From the NCBI RefSeq assembly GCF_030064125.1, contig NZ_CP125957.1, positions 2,728,001 to 2,792,000 of the forward strand: 64,000 nt of DNA. Direction: 5' to 3'. The stretch is from Pseudomonas sp. G2-4. Lineage in GTDB: Bacteria > Pseudomonadota > Gammaproteobacteria > Pseudomonadales > Pseudomonadaceae. Positions 20,001 to 27,600 of the stretch are shown piece after piece. The notes under the pieces were generated by a model. That model ran no database searches. It was not told the DNA's origin and saw only the letters and a program-made list of their open reading frames with translations. Each line of letters starts with the position of its first letter. Within the stretch, counting starts at the first letter, position 1. Made by a program: the position numbers and the translations under genes.

Positions 20001-21664
20001 TCGAGGGCCGTTTGCAGGGCCGGTTGATTGATCTCGCCGCTCAGTTCCAGCAGCAGCGCAATGTTGTGATAGACCGGGTTGGCTTCGTACAAATACCCGG
20101 TTTCGAAGGTGTCGACGAACCACAGCCGTTCCTGGTGATAAGACAACGGCAACTGTTCCGGCACAGGCGCCAATGCCGTGACTTCGGGCAGGGCCAGGGC
20201 CGGGTCCAGTTCCAGCGCACCGATACGGGTGTGCGCCGCTTCGGTGAAACAATGCAGCAGGCGCTCGAAACGCGCCGCCAGGCGTTCGACAGTGGAAGCG
20301 TCGAACAGCGCGGTGGAATACGACAGGCTGCAGGTCAGGCAGGGGCCGCCTTCGTCGATGTGCAGGGACAGATCATGCTGGGCACTGCCTTTGCGCGACG
20401 GCAGGAATTGCAGGTCCAGCCCTGGCAGTTGCAACGAACCGCCCCCGTCTCCGGCATTGGTGTAGAGAAGGGTCTGGAATATCGGGCTGTAGCTGGCGCT
20501 GCGCGGTGGCTTGAGGGCTTCGACGACCTGTTCGAATGGCGTGTCCTGACGGCTGGATGATTCCAGCATCAGGTGCTTGACCTGCTGCAGCACCTGTTCA
20601 AGGGTCGGGTTGGCGTCCAGGCGGATGCGCAGGGCCAGGGTGTTGACGAAGAAACCGATCAGCGACTGCACCTCCAGGCGGTCGCGGTTGGCGGCGACGG
20701 TGCCGATCACCACGTCTTGCTGGCCGCTGATTCTGGCCAGCAACACCGCCCAAGCGGCCATCAATGTCATGAATGGGGTCGCGGCCTGGGCCTGGGCGAA
20801 CTGGGCAATGGCGCTGGACAGCGCCGCGGGCAGCGCGAACTTCAGGGTCTCGCCGCGGTAGCTCTGTACCGCCGGGCGTGGCCGGTCGGTGGGCAGCGAG
20901 AGCAGGGCGGGGGCGCCGGCCAGGTGGCTGCGCCAGAATTCCACTTGCTGATCCAGGCGTTCGCCATTCAGGTGCTGGCGTTGCCAGGCCGCGTAGTCTG
21001 CGTATTGCAGGTTCAGCGGCGGTAGAGGATCGTCCTGCTGGGTGCTGAACGCCTGATACAGTGCGGCGAATTCCTTGACCAGGATGCCGATGGACCAACC
21101 GTCGGAGATGATGTGATGCTGAGTGATCAGCAGAATGTGCTCATCGTCGGCCAGGCGTAACAGGTTGCCGCGGATCAGCGGCCCGTGCAGCAGGTCGAAC
21201 GCCAGCACGGCCTCGTCTTCAGTCAGGCGCGCCGCCTGCTGCTCGGCCTGGTCCCGGGGGAGGTGGCGCAGGTCGTGTTCCAACAGGCTGAAGCCGCAAT
21301 CCGCCGGGGCGATGATTTGCACCGGGTGTTCGCCTTCGCGGCGGAAGGTGGTGCGCAGGCTTTCATGCCGCGCCACGAGACGGTCGAGTGCGGCCTTGAG
21401 GGCCGCCCGGTCGAGAGTGCCACGCAGCAACAATGAGGCGGGGATGTGATAGGCGACGCTGGCCGTCGGGTCCAACTGGTCGAGGAACCAGAGTCGCTGC
21501 TGGGCGAACGACAGCGCCAGTGGACCCTCGCGGTCCACGCCGGTCATGTCGTCATGGACGGGTTCGATGACCCGCGTTGCGCCGCGTTGCTTGAGCAGGC
21601 GCAGGAGGGCGGCGCGTTTCAACTGGTCGAGACTATCGTTATGTTCGTTCAATTTATTAAGCAT
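8075..21664 (-). CDS. Lipononapeptide synthetase, modules 6-9 (C-C*-A-T / C-A-T / C/E-A-T / C-T-TE)
   Basis: NRPS of 4529 aa, second half of a syringomycin-family line. Order by residue: LCL C (~45-470, HHIISDG), a second condensation-like domain (~500-945) with HHLLADR instead of HHxxxDG, A (~980-1445, DFWNIGMVH, Thr), T; C (HHIISDG ~1695), A (~2045-2515, DFWNIGMVH, Thr), T; a dual C/E domain (HHLLQSEGD ~2665), A (~3140-3600, D-M-K-D-L-G-M-V-D, acidic residue predicted), T; then C (HHIVSDG ~3855), no A domain, T with LGGISL (~4215), TE with GWSAGG (~4345). The A-less last module matches SyrE, whose ninth T is loaded in trans with 4-Cl-Thr by SyrC; homologues lie at 42342-46416. Predicted residues 6-9: Thr, Thr/Dhb, Asp-like, Cl-Thr, then macrolactone release. 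The start ATG (21664) overlaps the upstream stop by 8 nt, suggesting coupling; an in-frame ATG at 21736 was rejected because it lies inside the upstream gene. Thanamycin or nunamycin synthetases are probable orthologues. Confidence 0.9.
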   Translation of the reverse strand: MLNKLNEHNDSLDQLKRAALLRLLKQRGATRVIEPVHDDMTGVDREGPLALSFAQQRLWFLDQLDPTASVAYHIPASLLLRGTLDRAALKAALDRLVARHESLRTTFRREGEHPVQIIAPADCGFSLLEHDLRHLPRDQAEQQAARLTEDEAVLAFDLLHGPLIRGNLLRLADDEHILLITQHHIISDGWSIGILVKEFAALYQAFSTQQDDPLPPLNLQYADYAAWQRQHLNGERLDQQVEFWRSHLAGAPALLSLPTDRPRPAVQSYRGETLKFALPAALSSAIAQFAQAQAATPFMTLMAAWAVLLARISGQQDVVIGTVAANRDRLEVQSLIGFFVNTLALRIRLDANPTLEQVLQQVKHLMLESSSRQDTPFEQVVEALKPPRSASYSPIFQTLLYTNAGDGGGSLQLPGLDLQFLPSRKGSAQHDLSLHIDEGGPCLTCSLSYSTALFDASTVERLAARFERLLHCFTEAAHTRIGALELDPALALPEVTALAPVPEQLPLSYHQERLWFVDTFETGYLYEANPVYHNIALLLELSGEINQPALQTALDGLLARHDILRCRVTSDGARAWQRFDGPSSLALDLIHSDSHDLAARALAETRRPLTMDGGSLVRATLVRADDNNAVLAIAVHHLLADRTSMGLLKRDLLALYAAACAERSAELPTLPLGYGDFAAWQRNLPAAVLENLRAYWSYQLRGKLQALELPLNRPRAAVHVFAEATHGFSIEPTLVRRIEALCKEVGVSSESLALSAFTALLRRYAGHDELVIGTTAACREPALHDVIGPLDNLLVLRETCDNATTLQQLWEQTASHLTQALRHRHMQFDQLVLALNPAKDMSRTALFDVLFNFQHSSDNQALVAGLAVNTLETNLGYGKNDLHLLITAGESHWAGHLAYNAEFFDREFVQQLMRHYVRLLEAFVDDLQQRVDDIPLLDSAERQRQILDFNDSEAAWPDTLTVHQIFEEQARRTPERIAVNLGQEHLSYRQLNEQANRLAHRLRAAGVQPQELVAIALDRSVQMIVATLAVLKAGAAYVPIDPSSPQERIAYVLGDSGARIAIARQDMSPALQSLGIEVLDALADNGSSTANLPNLNAADHLCYVIYTSGSTGEPKGALLEHRNVVRLLHNNRSDFQFSADDVWSLFHSNAFDFSVWEIFGALLHGARLTLVPEALRRDPAQLLGFLESEQVTVLNQTPSAFLQLSAAALAAPQVRLERLRYVIFGGESLELGKLDAFHRAFGHVALVNMYGITETCVHVTYKAIGAADIAAGISNVGRPIPTTVAYVLDAQQRLLPVGVAGEICVGGLGVGRGYLNRPALSAERFIADPFRPGERLYRSGDLGKLLDNGEIIHLGRMDAQVKIRGFRIELGEIEAKLLACDGVREARVLAREDVSQGKRLIAYLIPRPGAVLEVAALRKQLGATLPDYMIPSAFVSLEAYPLTANGKLDPDALPAPDLDAMSARGYAAPEGATETALAQIFQELLGLERVGRHDSFFELGGHSLLAAQLVSRVRQQLGSELMLRELFSHPSVEELARVVGDLQSVSSETIGVADRSAPLALSFAQQRLWFLDQLDSSASTAYHMPASLLLRGDLDHAALKAALDHLVARHESLRTTFERQGEQPVQIIAPADCGFALVEQDLRSLSYEQASLSASRIGNSEAIAPFDLRQGPLIRGRLLRLADDEHILLITQHHIISDGWSVGVLVKEFAALYRAFSQQQPDPLPALSIQYADYAAWQRQILDSERLNHQADFWREHLGGAPSLLALPTDRPRPATQSYRGGDVPVEIAPAMRERLERFCQQHNVTLFMALLSAWSVLMARLGNERDVVIGVPTANRGRTETENLIGFFVNTLALRVDLGQNPSVTQLLEQIKHTTLAAHEHQDIPFEQVIEALQPPRSLSHNPLCQVALSLNNTPGGVELSLPGLTLVPVAQAHETSQFDLMLTLGNTNGTLAGVIEYASDLFDRSTVERFAQHFQTLLEAIVEDAEQPVLGLPLLSPAQRQASPAAQPPKAVFDPQWLIHQRFEQLAAAQPQAIALVFGELELTYQALNRRANHIARALLAQGVRPDDRVAILAQRGVEMVCAVLAVLKAGAAYVPLDPAYPTERLGYLLGDSSPVALLAQPACLEVLPEHAVPVVNLDDYTEADDQSLDYNLEASALGLTPRHLAYVIYTSGSTGLPKGVLVEHGNVARLFDATAELFDFGRNDVWTLFHSFAFDFSVWEIWGALSYGGKLVIVPSDVARSPDDFYALVCQQQVTVLNQTPSAFRQLIEARERSDQEHTLREVIFGGEALDFRSLRPWTARTALSRTRLVNMYGITEITVHATYYPISQAEIDSGAPSLIGPPLPDLCLRILDEYQQPVPVGVNGEIYIGGAGVARHYLNRDALNAERFISDPFAEEPGARLYRTGDIARYRADGGVVYVGRNDSQIKIRGFRIELGEIEAQLLACAEVREALVTVREDSPGDKRLVAYLIAHEGIAPESSALRSQLASVLAEHMLPSAFVTLAAWPLTTNGKLDRAALPAPDLSAAASQHYEAPLGDIEMTLASAWQTLLGVERVGRQDHFFELGGHSFLVISLIERLRQAGLQLDVRTVFSAPTLKAMAAVLAGGSNNQRVVPANLIPADCTAIEPQMLPLVTLSPQEIEQIVADVPGGAGNVQDIYPLSSLQEGILFHHLLQSEGDAYLMRTVVTFNHRQVLDDFLAAVQVVIDRHDILRTALRWHGLPQPVQVVHRQAQLPVIHLDGLPGQAALQTLRDHTDTHHLRLDLQRAPLIAAYIIYDEPGEQWLLALLDHHLVSDNVTLRLIMLEIQAVMAGQADSLPPSQPYRNFIAQAASVSQADHEAYFRRLLADVDATTAPYGVLDVRGNGAGIKRAVKHLSDALSARVYQTARQQGVPTSVLFHAAWGLVVAATSGRDDGIFGTVLSGRSQGTAGADHALGMFINTLPMRIRLQQNTVSDIVQDAYQQLSELLTHEQASLALAQRCSAVDASLPLFTVILNCRHGDLVNASGENVVDGGHHEGMHFVASETRTNYPIEIAVANVGSGFSLTAQSITGIDPQRIAAYLGQAVATLVEALEQAPERLASSLDVLPDTERQLLLSDFNHTTTNFGPAQPIHTLFETQVQANPEAVALVCESQQLTYRQLNRRANHLARQLLELGIEPDQRVAICAERSLDMIVGLLGVLKAGAAYVPIDPAHPAERMAFMLQDSQPRALLTQSALTLPSGDLPVFLLDTSDSLRAADDAAFDVNPQVPGLSVEHLAYVIYTSGSTGQSKGVMVEHRSVFNFWQVLTRTTHQHCPAPATVALNAGFFFDMSIKGISQLFSGHRLVIIPQLIRASGHELLDFLEQHQVHAFDSTPSQLDTLLAAGLLERQSYQPVSVLLGGEAINAATWEKLRNCPSIRFYNMYGPTECTVDATIDLIRDLGERPSIGRPIANVQVHVLDARGEPAPLGVAGEIHIGGAGVARGYLNRPELSAERFIADPFSGEPNARLYKTGDLGRWLDDGTLEYLGRNDFQVKIRGFRIELGEIENALVACPGIREAVVIAREDSQGDSESKRLVAYVCGEPVPAEQLRSALLKDLPEYMVPSAFVHLDALPLTANGKLDRRALPAPGQESLASKTYEAPQGDTEIAIAEIWKGLLHLDQVGRHDGFLELGGHSLLAVQLLSRLRRKLGARVTLRELFDAPTVRGLASLVQAASPTEAASIPLANRSGRLPLSFSQQRLWFLDHLDHAAGAAYHLPLALRLKGPLDKAALQATLDRLVARHETLRTRFELVDGEPLQKIAPADYGFQLEQQDLRAIADEERKATLEHIGQINATQLFDLNVGPLMRGHLVQLADEEHVLFMTLHHIVSDGWSNSVLAREVSVLYSAFSQGEKDPLPPLALQYVDYAAWQRRSLEGTALQAQIDFWRQHLEGAPALLNLPLDRPRPALQSYAGGILKCTFSPTLSADLRAFSQAQGTTLFMVLLAGWSVLMSHLSGQDDVVVGTPVANRQRPELEALIGFFANTLALRVSTERNTRVDELLARIKDLTLAAYNQQDLPFEQVVSALQPTRSMSHSPLFQVMLSLDNTPPKPLQLPGLEVQTLQSPHHTTQFDLSLSLIDTGERISGSLQYANDLFDTETVQNIAGLFAQVLENLVADGQQSIGKLLADTPPLVRSVNAIAQASVAEESPAPDLPYEAPQGDTEIAIAALWQDLFKQERISRHDDFFSLGGISLMAVQMASRLRKVLGKPIAVRDLFVEPTIAGFARTLDGQARPGAHGNLVPIRRTGSQRPLYLVHPLGGEVQYARDLAPALDPQVPVYGLAASGLVAGEAPLSDVPAIAARYLTAIRQVQPQGPYRIAGWSAGGLIAYEMARQLQAGGEPVEFLGIIDASARPDPVPADSISEAQFLMAWLPEHIDAELLGRLTTLAEHSDIEAMLTLCMTHRLLPEELPHDIDGALLRTHLGVAYATRLAIGAYVSPPSPLKVSLFTASEQQRNDPTLGWRGLLQDQVSVTALPGTHMTLVKAPHVTKLGEAISRVLQTGAGS
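10680..12530. repeat. Duplicated A/T-domain DNA block, copy in module 8
   Basis: This stretch (A domain with code DMKDLGMVD and parts of its T domain) is nearly identical, apart from scattered changes and a diverged patch near 10920-11060, to 28305-30130 in the other synthetase. Homology drops around 12530/30130, in the preceding dual C/E domain. It points to module duplication or gene conversion. Confidence 0.85.
14520..15795. repeat. Duplicated Thr A-domain DNA block, copy in module 7
   Basis: Near-identical to 32115-33395. It covers the N-terminal subdomain and core of the Thr A domain and the C-A linker. The match breaks sharply near 15795/33395, inside the C-terminal lobe of the preceding C domain, as expected for recombination between modules. 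Confidence 0.85.
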
Positions 21665-24600
21665 CCTTGGAGACGATAGCGAGCAGTTCGCTTTCAGACA
21701 GCGAAGCCATTTCTTGTTGCAGGTCCAGCAGCTCATCCGACTCGTACTGCGCCAGTTGCAGGGTGGTGATCAGGTCGGCCAGGGCCCCCAGCGACGGGTG
21801 TTCGAACACACCTCTGAGGGGCACTTCGACGCCAAAGGTCTCGCGTGCCCGGAGCGTGACTTGCACCGCCAGCAACGAATGGCCGCCGAGTTCGAAGAAG
21901 TCGTCGTGACGGCCGATCCGTTCCAGGCCCAGCAGGTCGGCCCAGATCTGCGCCAGCAGGGCTTCGGTTTCGCCGTTGGGTGCTTCGTATTGGCGATAGG
22001 CGAAGTCTTCGCTGCGAGGCGCGGGCAGGGCGCGGCGATCCAGCTTGCCGTTGGGGCTCAACGGCAATTGCTCGAGCACCACGAACGCCGTTGGAACCAT
22101 GTAGTCCGGCAACTGCGAGACCAGGTAAGGGCGCAGCGTGCTACTGGCGTTGCGGCCGGCCAGGTGCGGTTCGACACTCAGGTAAGCCACCAGGCGCACC
22201 GCCCCCGGTGTGTCTTCGCGAGTGATGACCGCCGCCTCGCGCACGCCCGGCAAGGTCAGCATCAAGGCTTCGATTTCACCGGGTTCGATACGGAAGCCGC
22301 GGATCTTGACTTGCTGGTCGTTGCGCCCGAGGAACTCGAGCACCCCATCGGCGCGCATGCGCACCAGATCGCCGGTGCGGTACATCCGCGCTTCGTCGCT
22401 TGCCGCGAACGGGTCGGCAAGGAAGTGTTCGGCGTTCAGTTGCGCCCGGTCCAGGTAACCACGCGCAACCCCCGCGCCACCGACGTACAGCTCGCCCGGC
22501 ACGCCGAGCGGTGTCGGCTGGCGCTGTTCGTCGAGCACGTACAGGCGGCTGTTGGGAATCCCTCGACCGATCGGCACCGTGCCCTGGTCCTCAACAGTGC
22601 AGCGATGCACCGTGGCCCAGACGGTGGCTTCGGTGGGGCCGTACTCGTTGTACAAGGTGATCGAAGGTTCAAGCCCGGCACATTCCTGTACCAGCTGTGC
22701 GGGGCAGGCTTCACCGGCCACGATCATCTCTTGCAGCGCGCCATGACCTTCCCCGGCAGCAAGGCTGGCCAGCACCAGGCGTCCCAGGGACGGTACGCAC
22801 AGCAATGAAGTGATGGCCTGTTCGCCGATGAAACGAGCAATGGCTTCAGGGTCTCGGGCCGTTTCGGCATCCGGAATGCATAGGGCGCCGCCGCTGACCA
22901 GGGTGCCGAAGATCCCGGCCACGGAGCTGTCGAAGGCGATCGACGACAGCAGCAGGAAACGCTTGCCGGTCGCCGGCCCATACACCGCGCCACGGGCCAG
23001 CGTCGAAGCCACCAAGTTGTGGTGTTCGATCATCACGCCCTTGGGTTTGCCGGTAGAGCCGGAGGTGTAGATCACATAGGCCAGGTGCGCCGGGGTCAGA
23101 CCGGTGCTGTCCAGGTGTGGGTCGCGGCTGCTCGATGGCGCCGCCAGTGCCTGTTCGATGGCCAGGTAGCGAGTGCCCTCCTGTAGCGTGCCAATGGCCG
23201 TGCGGCCGACCGTATCGGCCAGCAGCAGGCGTGGCCGGGCATCCTCGATAATCGAGGCCAGGCGCTCGGCCGGGTAGGTCGGGTCCAGCGGCACATAGGC
23301 GCCACCGGCCTTGAGAATCCCCAGTAGGCCACTGATCATCGCGACGCCGCGCTCAACGCAGATCGCCACCAGATCTCCCGGTTGAACCCCCGCCGCGATC
23401 AATTGGTGGGCCAGACGGTTGGCCTGGGCGTTGAGCTCGGCGTAACTGAGGCGCTGCTGGCTGTCGACCAGTGCACAGGCATCTGGTGTGCGGTGCACCT
23501 GCTCTTCGAACAGCTGTTGAATGCACCGCTGCGTCGGGTAGTCCACCGCGGTCTGGTTGAAGGTGTCCAGCAGCAGGGTGCGCTCCTCGGCGGGCAGCAC
23601 GTCCAGTTCCATGAGCGAAATCTTCGGCGTGTACATCAAGGCCTGGGTCAATTGTTCCAGGGCGCGTTGCATCAGCGCGCAGATGCGCTGCGGATCCACC
23701 GCCCGCACGCTTTGCACCGCGAGGCCCAAGGCATCGCCGTAATCATTGACCGACAGGGTCAGCGGGTAGTTGCTCCGCTCGGCGCTGCCCAGGATCCGCA
23801 TGCCCGGCCAGTGCAACGGGTTGTCACCGCGCTGGTGCCGATAATTGAGCAGACTGGTGAACAGCGGCAGTGCGTTGGGCACACCGCTGCAGCGCTGGGC
23901 CAGCGCCAGGGATGCCTGTTCGTGGGCCAGCAATTCACTGAGATCGCGGTGGGTCGCCATGACCTGGGCGTTGGCGCCGCCTTCGGCCAGTTGCAACCGC
24001 ACCGGCAGGGTGTTGATGAACACCCCAAGGGCGCGCTCAGCGCCGGCCGAACCTTGCAGGCGACCGGCAACCACGGTGCCGAACACCACGTCATCACGGC
24101 CGGTGCAACGGGCCAGCACCTGCCCCCAAGCGACATGGAACAGCACCGCGGGGGTGATGCCGCGCTCCCGGGCCTGGGCCCGAATGCGCAGGTTGAGTTC
24201 GACGCTCAGGCGCACACTGGCTTCTTCGATGTGATTGCCATCGCCTTGCACTTCCAGCAGATCGAAGGGCGCGGTGGGGGTATCGACGTCTGCCAGTCGG
24301 CGGCGGAAATAGTCTTCGTGGACGTGCGTCGGGATGGCCTGGGTCTGGGCGATGAAGTCGCGATAGGGTTGTGGCGTCGCCAGACTGTCGCCTTGTCCAT
24401 GGAGGATGGCGTGGATTTCTTCGAGGACGATTTCCAGCGTCACGTGGTCGCTGGCCATATGGTGGTTAAGCAGCGCCAGCATCCAGCGTTCGGAATGCGG
24501 GTCCTGGGCAATGCAGGCTCGCATCAACGGCGCTTGCCGCAGATCCAAGCGCAGTTGCCGGGGATCGCTCAGGGTTTCAAGCTGGTGGAGCGGGTCCTTG

Positions 24601-27600
24601 TGGGGATCGAGGGTGACGCTGTGCACCGTCAACCGCGCCTGGCGCTGCACCACTTGTACCGCTTGGGGCAAACCGTCCCAATGCACGGCGGTGCGCAGTA
24701 TGTCGTGGCGATCGATCACTGCCTGCACGGCGGCGATGAAGGCATCGAGGCACTGGCGGTTATCGAAGTCGAGCATCGAGCGCATCAGGTAGGCATCACC
24801 TTCATGTCCCAGCAAGTGGTGGAAGAGGATGCCTTCTTGCAGGGGCGCCAGAGGATAGATGTCCTGGATATTCGCGGCGCCACCGGGGACGGCAGTGACG
24901 AGGCGTTCGAGCTGGGCCGGGGTCAGTGTCACCAGCGGCAACATCTCCGGGGTCAGGGCGGTGCAAGCGGCCGGGATGAGATTGGCCGGTGCCTGGAAGG
25001 TCTGGTCCTTGGCATTTGCCACGGCCTGGGCCAGCTCCCGCAGGCTTGGCGCACTGAAGACGCTGCGCACGTCGGCGTTCAGGCCTTGTTCGCGCAGGCG
25101 TTCGATCAGGCTGACCGCCAGCAGTGAGTGGCCGCCGAGCTCGAAGAAACCGTCGTGACGCCCGACACGTTCGAGCCCCAGCAATTGTTGCCAGATATCG
25201 GCAATCGCCAGTTCAACCGGACCTTGCGGTGCCTCGTAGGCCCTGCTGGCGTAGGCGTCCTGGCCCGGTTCGGGCAGGGCGCGGCGGTCGAGTTTGCCGT
25301 TGGGCGTCAGCGGGAGTGCCTCCAGTACCACGAAGGCGCTGGGCACCATGTAGTCGGGTAGGCGTTTCAACAGTTCGGCGCGCAATTGTTCGGCTGCGGC
25401 CGGCTCGCCGCACAGATAGGCGACCAGGCGTTTGCTGTAGGTCTCGTCCGCCTGGTGGTCGCGGGCAACGACCACCGCTTCGTGCACACCCGGGAGGGCG
25501 GCGAGGGCGGCTTCGATTTCACCCAGCTCGACGCGCAGGCCGCGGATTTTCACCTGATCGTCGTTGCGTCCCAGGTATTCCAGCGTGCCATTGGGCAACC
25601 AGCGACCGATGTCGCCGGTCTTGTACAGGCGCGCATTGGCCGTGCTGGAGAACGGATCAGCGATGAAGCGTTCGGCACTGAGTTCCGGTCGGTTCCGGTA
25701 GCCGCGCGCCACACCGACACCGCCGATATGGACTTCGCCACGCACGCCCACCGGCAGCAGTTGCCCGTGGCTGTCCAGTACGTGCATTTGCATGTTGCGG
25801 ATCGGTTTGCCGATGGGGATCGACTGGTCCCGATACGTCGACAGGTCGCTGTTCACCCGGTGCCAGCCGACGACGCCGCTGCACTCGGTCGGCCCGTAGC
25901 CGTTCACCACCGTTGGCCGTGGCTCCACCAGTTTTTCCAGCATGGCGACGGGAATGGGCTCACCGCCCAATACCACCCTTTTCAGGCGGGACAAGGCTTG
26001 GTGCCGATCGGCAATCACCAGGGTGTGGAAGGCACTGGGCGACAGGTTGGTGTGGGTAATGCCGGCCTCGGCGATCTGCGCGACGATGGCACCCGGGCTG
26101 AAGGGTTCTTCGGCCAGGTGCAATTGGGCGCCAACCATCAGCGGCGCGAGGATGTTTTTCTGGGTCAGGTCGAAGTTGTAGGAGGACGCCAGCAGCACCG
26201 CGTCGTCCGCATTAAACGCCAGGTCCTCGATGAACCAGTCCAGCAAGTTGCGCAAACCGCGATGCTCGACCATCACCCCTTTGGGCAATCCGGTGGAGCC
26301 CGAGGTATAGATCACGTAGGCCAGGTGGCCGAAATTCAGGTCCGCCACCCGGGGGTTGCGGTCAGGGGCTTGCAGCAGCGATGGGCAACCCAGTTCGAGT
26401 GTCGCCAGGCCTTCTGGCATCGGCAGGTTATCCAGGTCTTGTTGACGAACCAGTACCCGAGGCGCGCTGTCGGCCAGCATGTGGGCCAGGCGTTCCGCCG
26501 GGTATTGCGGATCGAGCGGCACATAGGCCGCGCCGGCTTTCATGATGCCCAGCAAGCCCATCACCATCTCCGGGCTGCGGCGAGAGAAGAGGCCGACGGT
26601 GTCATCGGGTTGCACGCCCAGGGCGATCAGGCGGTGGGCGATGCGGTTGGCTTGGGCATTGAGTTCGGCGTAACTGAGCACTTGCCCGGCGCACACCAGC
26701 GCCACGGCGTCCGGGGTGCGTGTGGCCTGGGCCTCGAATACGGCGTGAGGGAAGCGCCCCGGGCTTTCGTCCAGGACGGTCGTGGCAGGGTTGAACTCCA
26801 CCAGCAGTTGTTGGCGTTGCTGCGGATCCAGCAGCGGCAAGCTCGCCAGCGGTTGTGTAACGTCGACGAGCAGGGCATCGAGCAGGTGCAGGAAGTGTCG
26901 ACTCCAGCCCACGACAGTGGCTTCGTCGAACAGGTCGGTGGCGTACTGGAACTGGCCGCTGAAGGTCTCGCCGTTGTCGTTGAGCGACAGGCTCACGTCG
27001 AAATGGCTGGTGCTGGCGGCCTGGGGCAGCGGGGTCAGGTTCAGTCCCGGCAATGCCAGGACTTGATCGCGCGGCGTGTTGCCCAGCACCAGCGTGGCCT
27101 GGAACAACGGGCTGTGGCCGAGACTGCGGGCCGGTTGCAGGGCCTCGACGATTTGTTCGAACGGCAAGTCCTGATGACTGTAGGCGTCGAGGGTGGTGGC
27201 CTTGATTTGGGCCAGCAGCTGGTCGACGCGGCGGTGGGCCTGGACGTCGATGCGCAGGGCCAGGGTGTTGACGAAGAAGCCGATCAGCGCTTCGGTTTCA
27301 TTGCGTGGACGGTTGGCCACGGGTGTGCCGATCACCACTTCAGGCTGATTGCTCAGGCGCGAGAGCAGGATCGACCAGGCGCCCAGCAGTGTCATGAACG
27401 GGGTCAGGCCCTGTTGCTGGCTGAAGCGGCGCAGCTTGGCGCTCAGTGGCGCGGGGAGTTCCAGTGCCACGGTGGCGCCGCGATAGCTTTGCACCGGTGG
27501 CCGGCTGCGGTCGCTGGGCAGTTCCAGCAGCGCCGGCGCGCCGCTGAGGTGGTCTTGCCAAAAACGGGTCTGGGCCTGCAAGCGTTCACCTTGCAAATGT

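Noticed and set aside
21665..21736. Upstream ATG giving 24 extra residues to the 4529-aa synthetase
   Set aside because: It lies wholly in the upstream synthetase gene in another frame and the added residues look like frame noise; ATG 21664 gives the usual short lead into the C domain.
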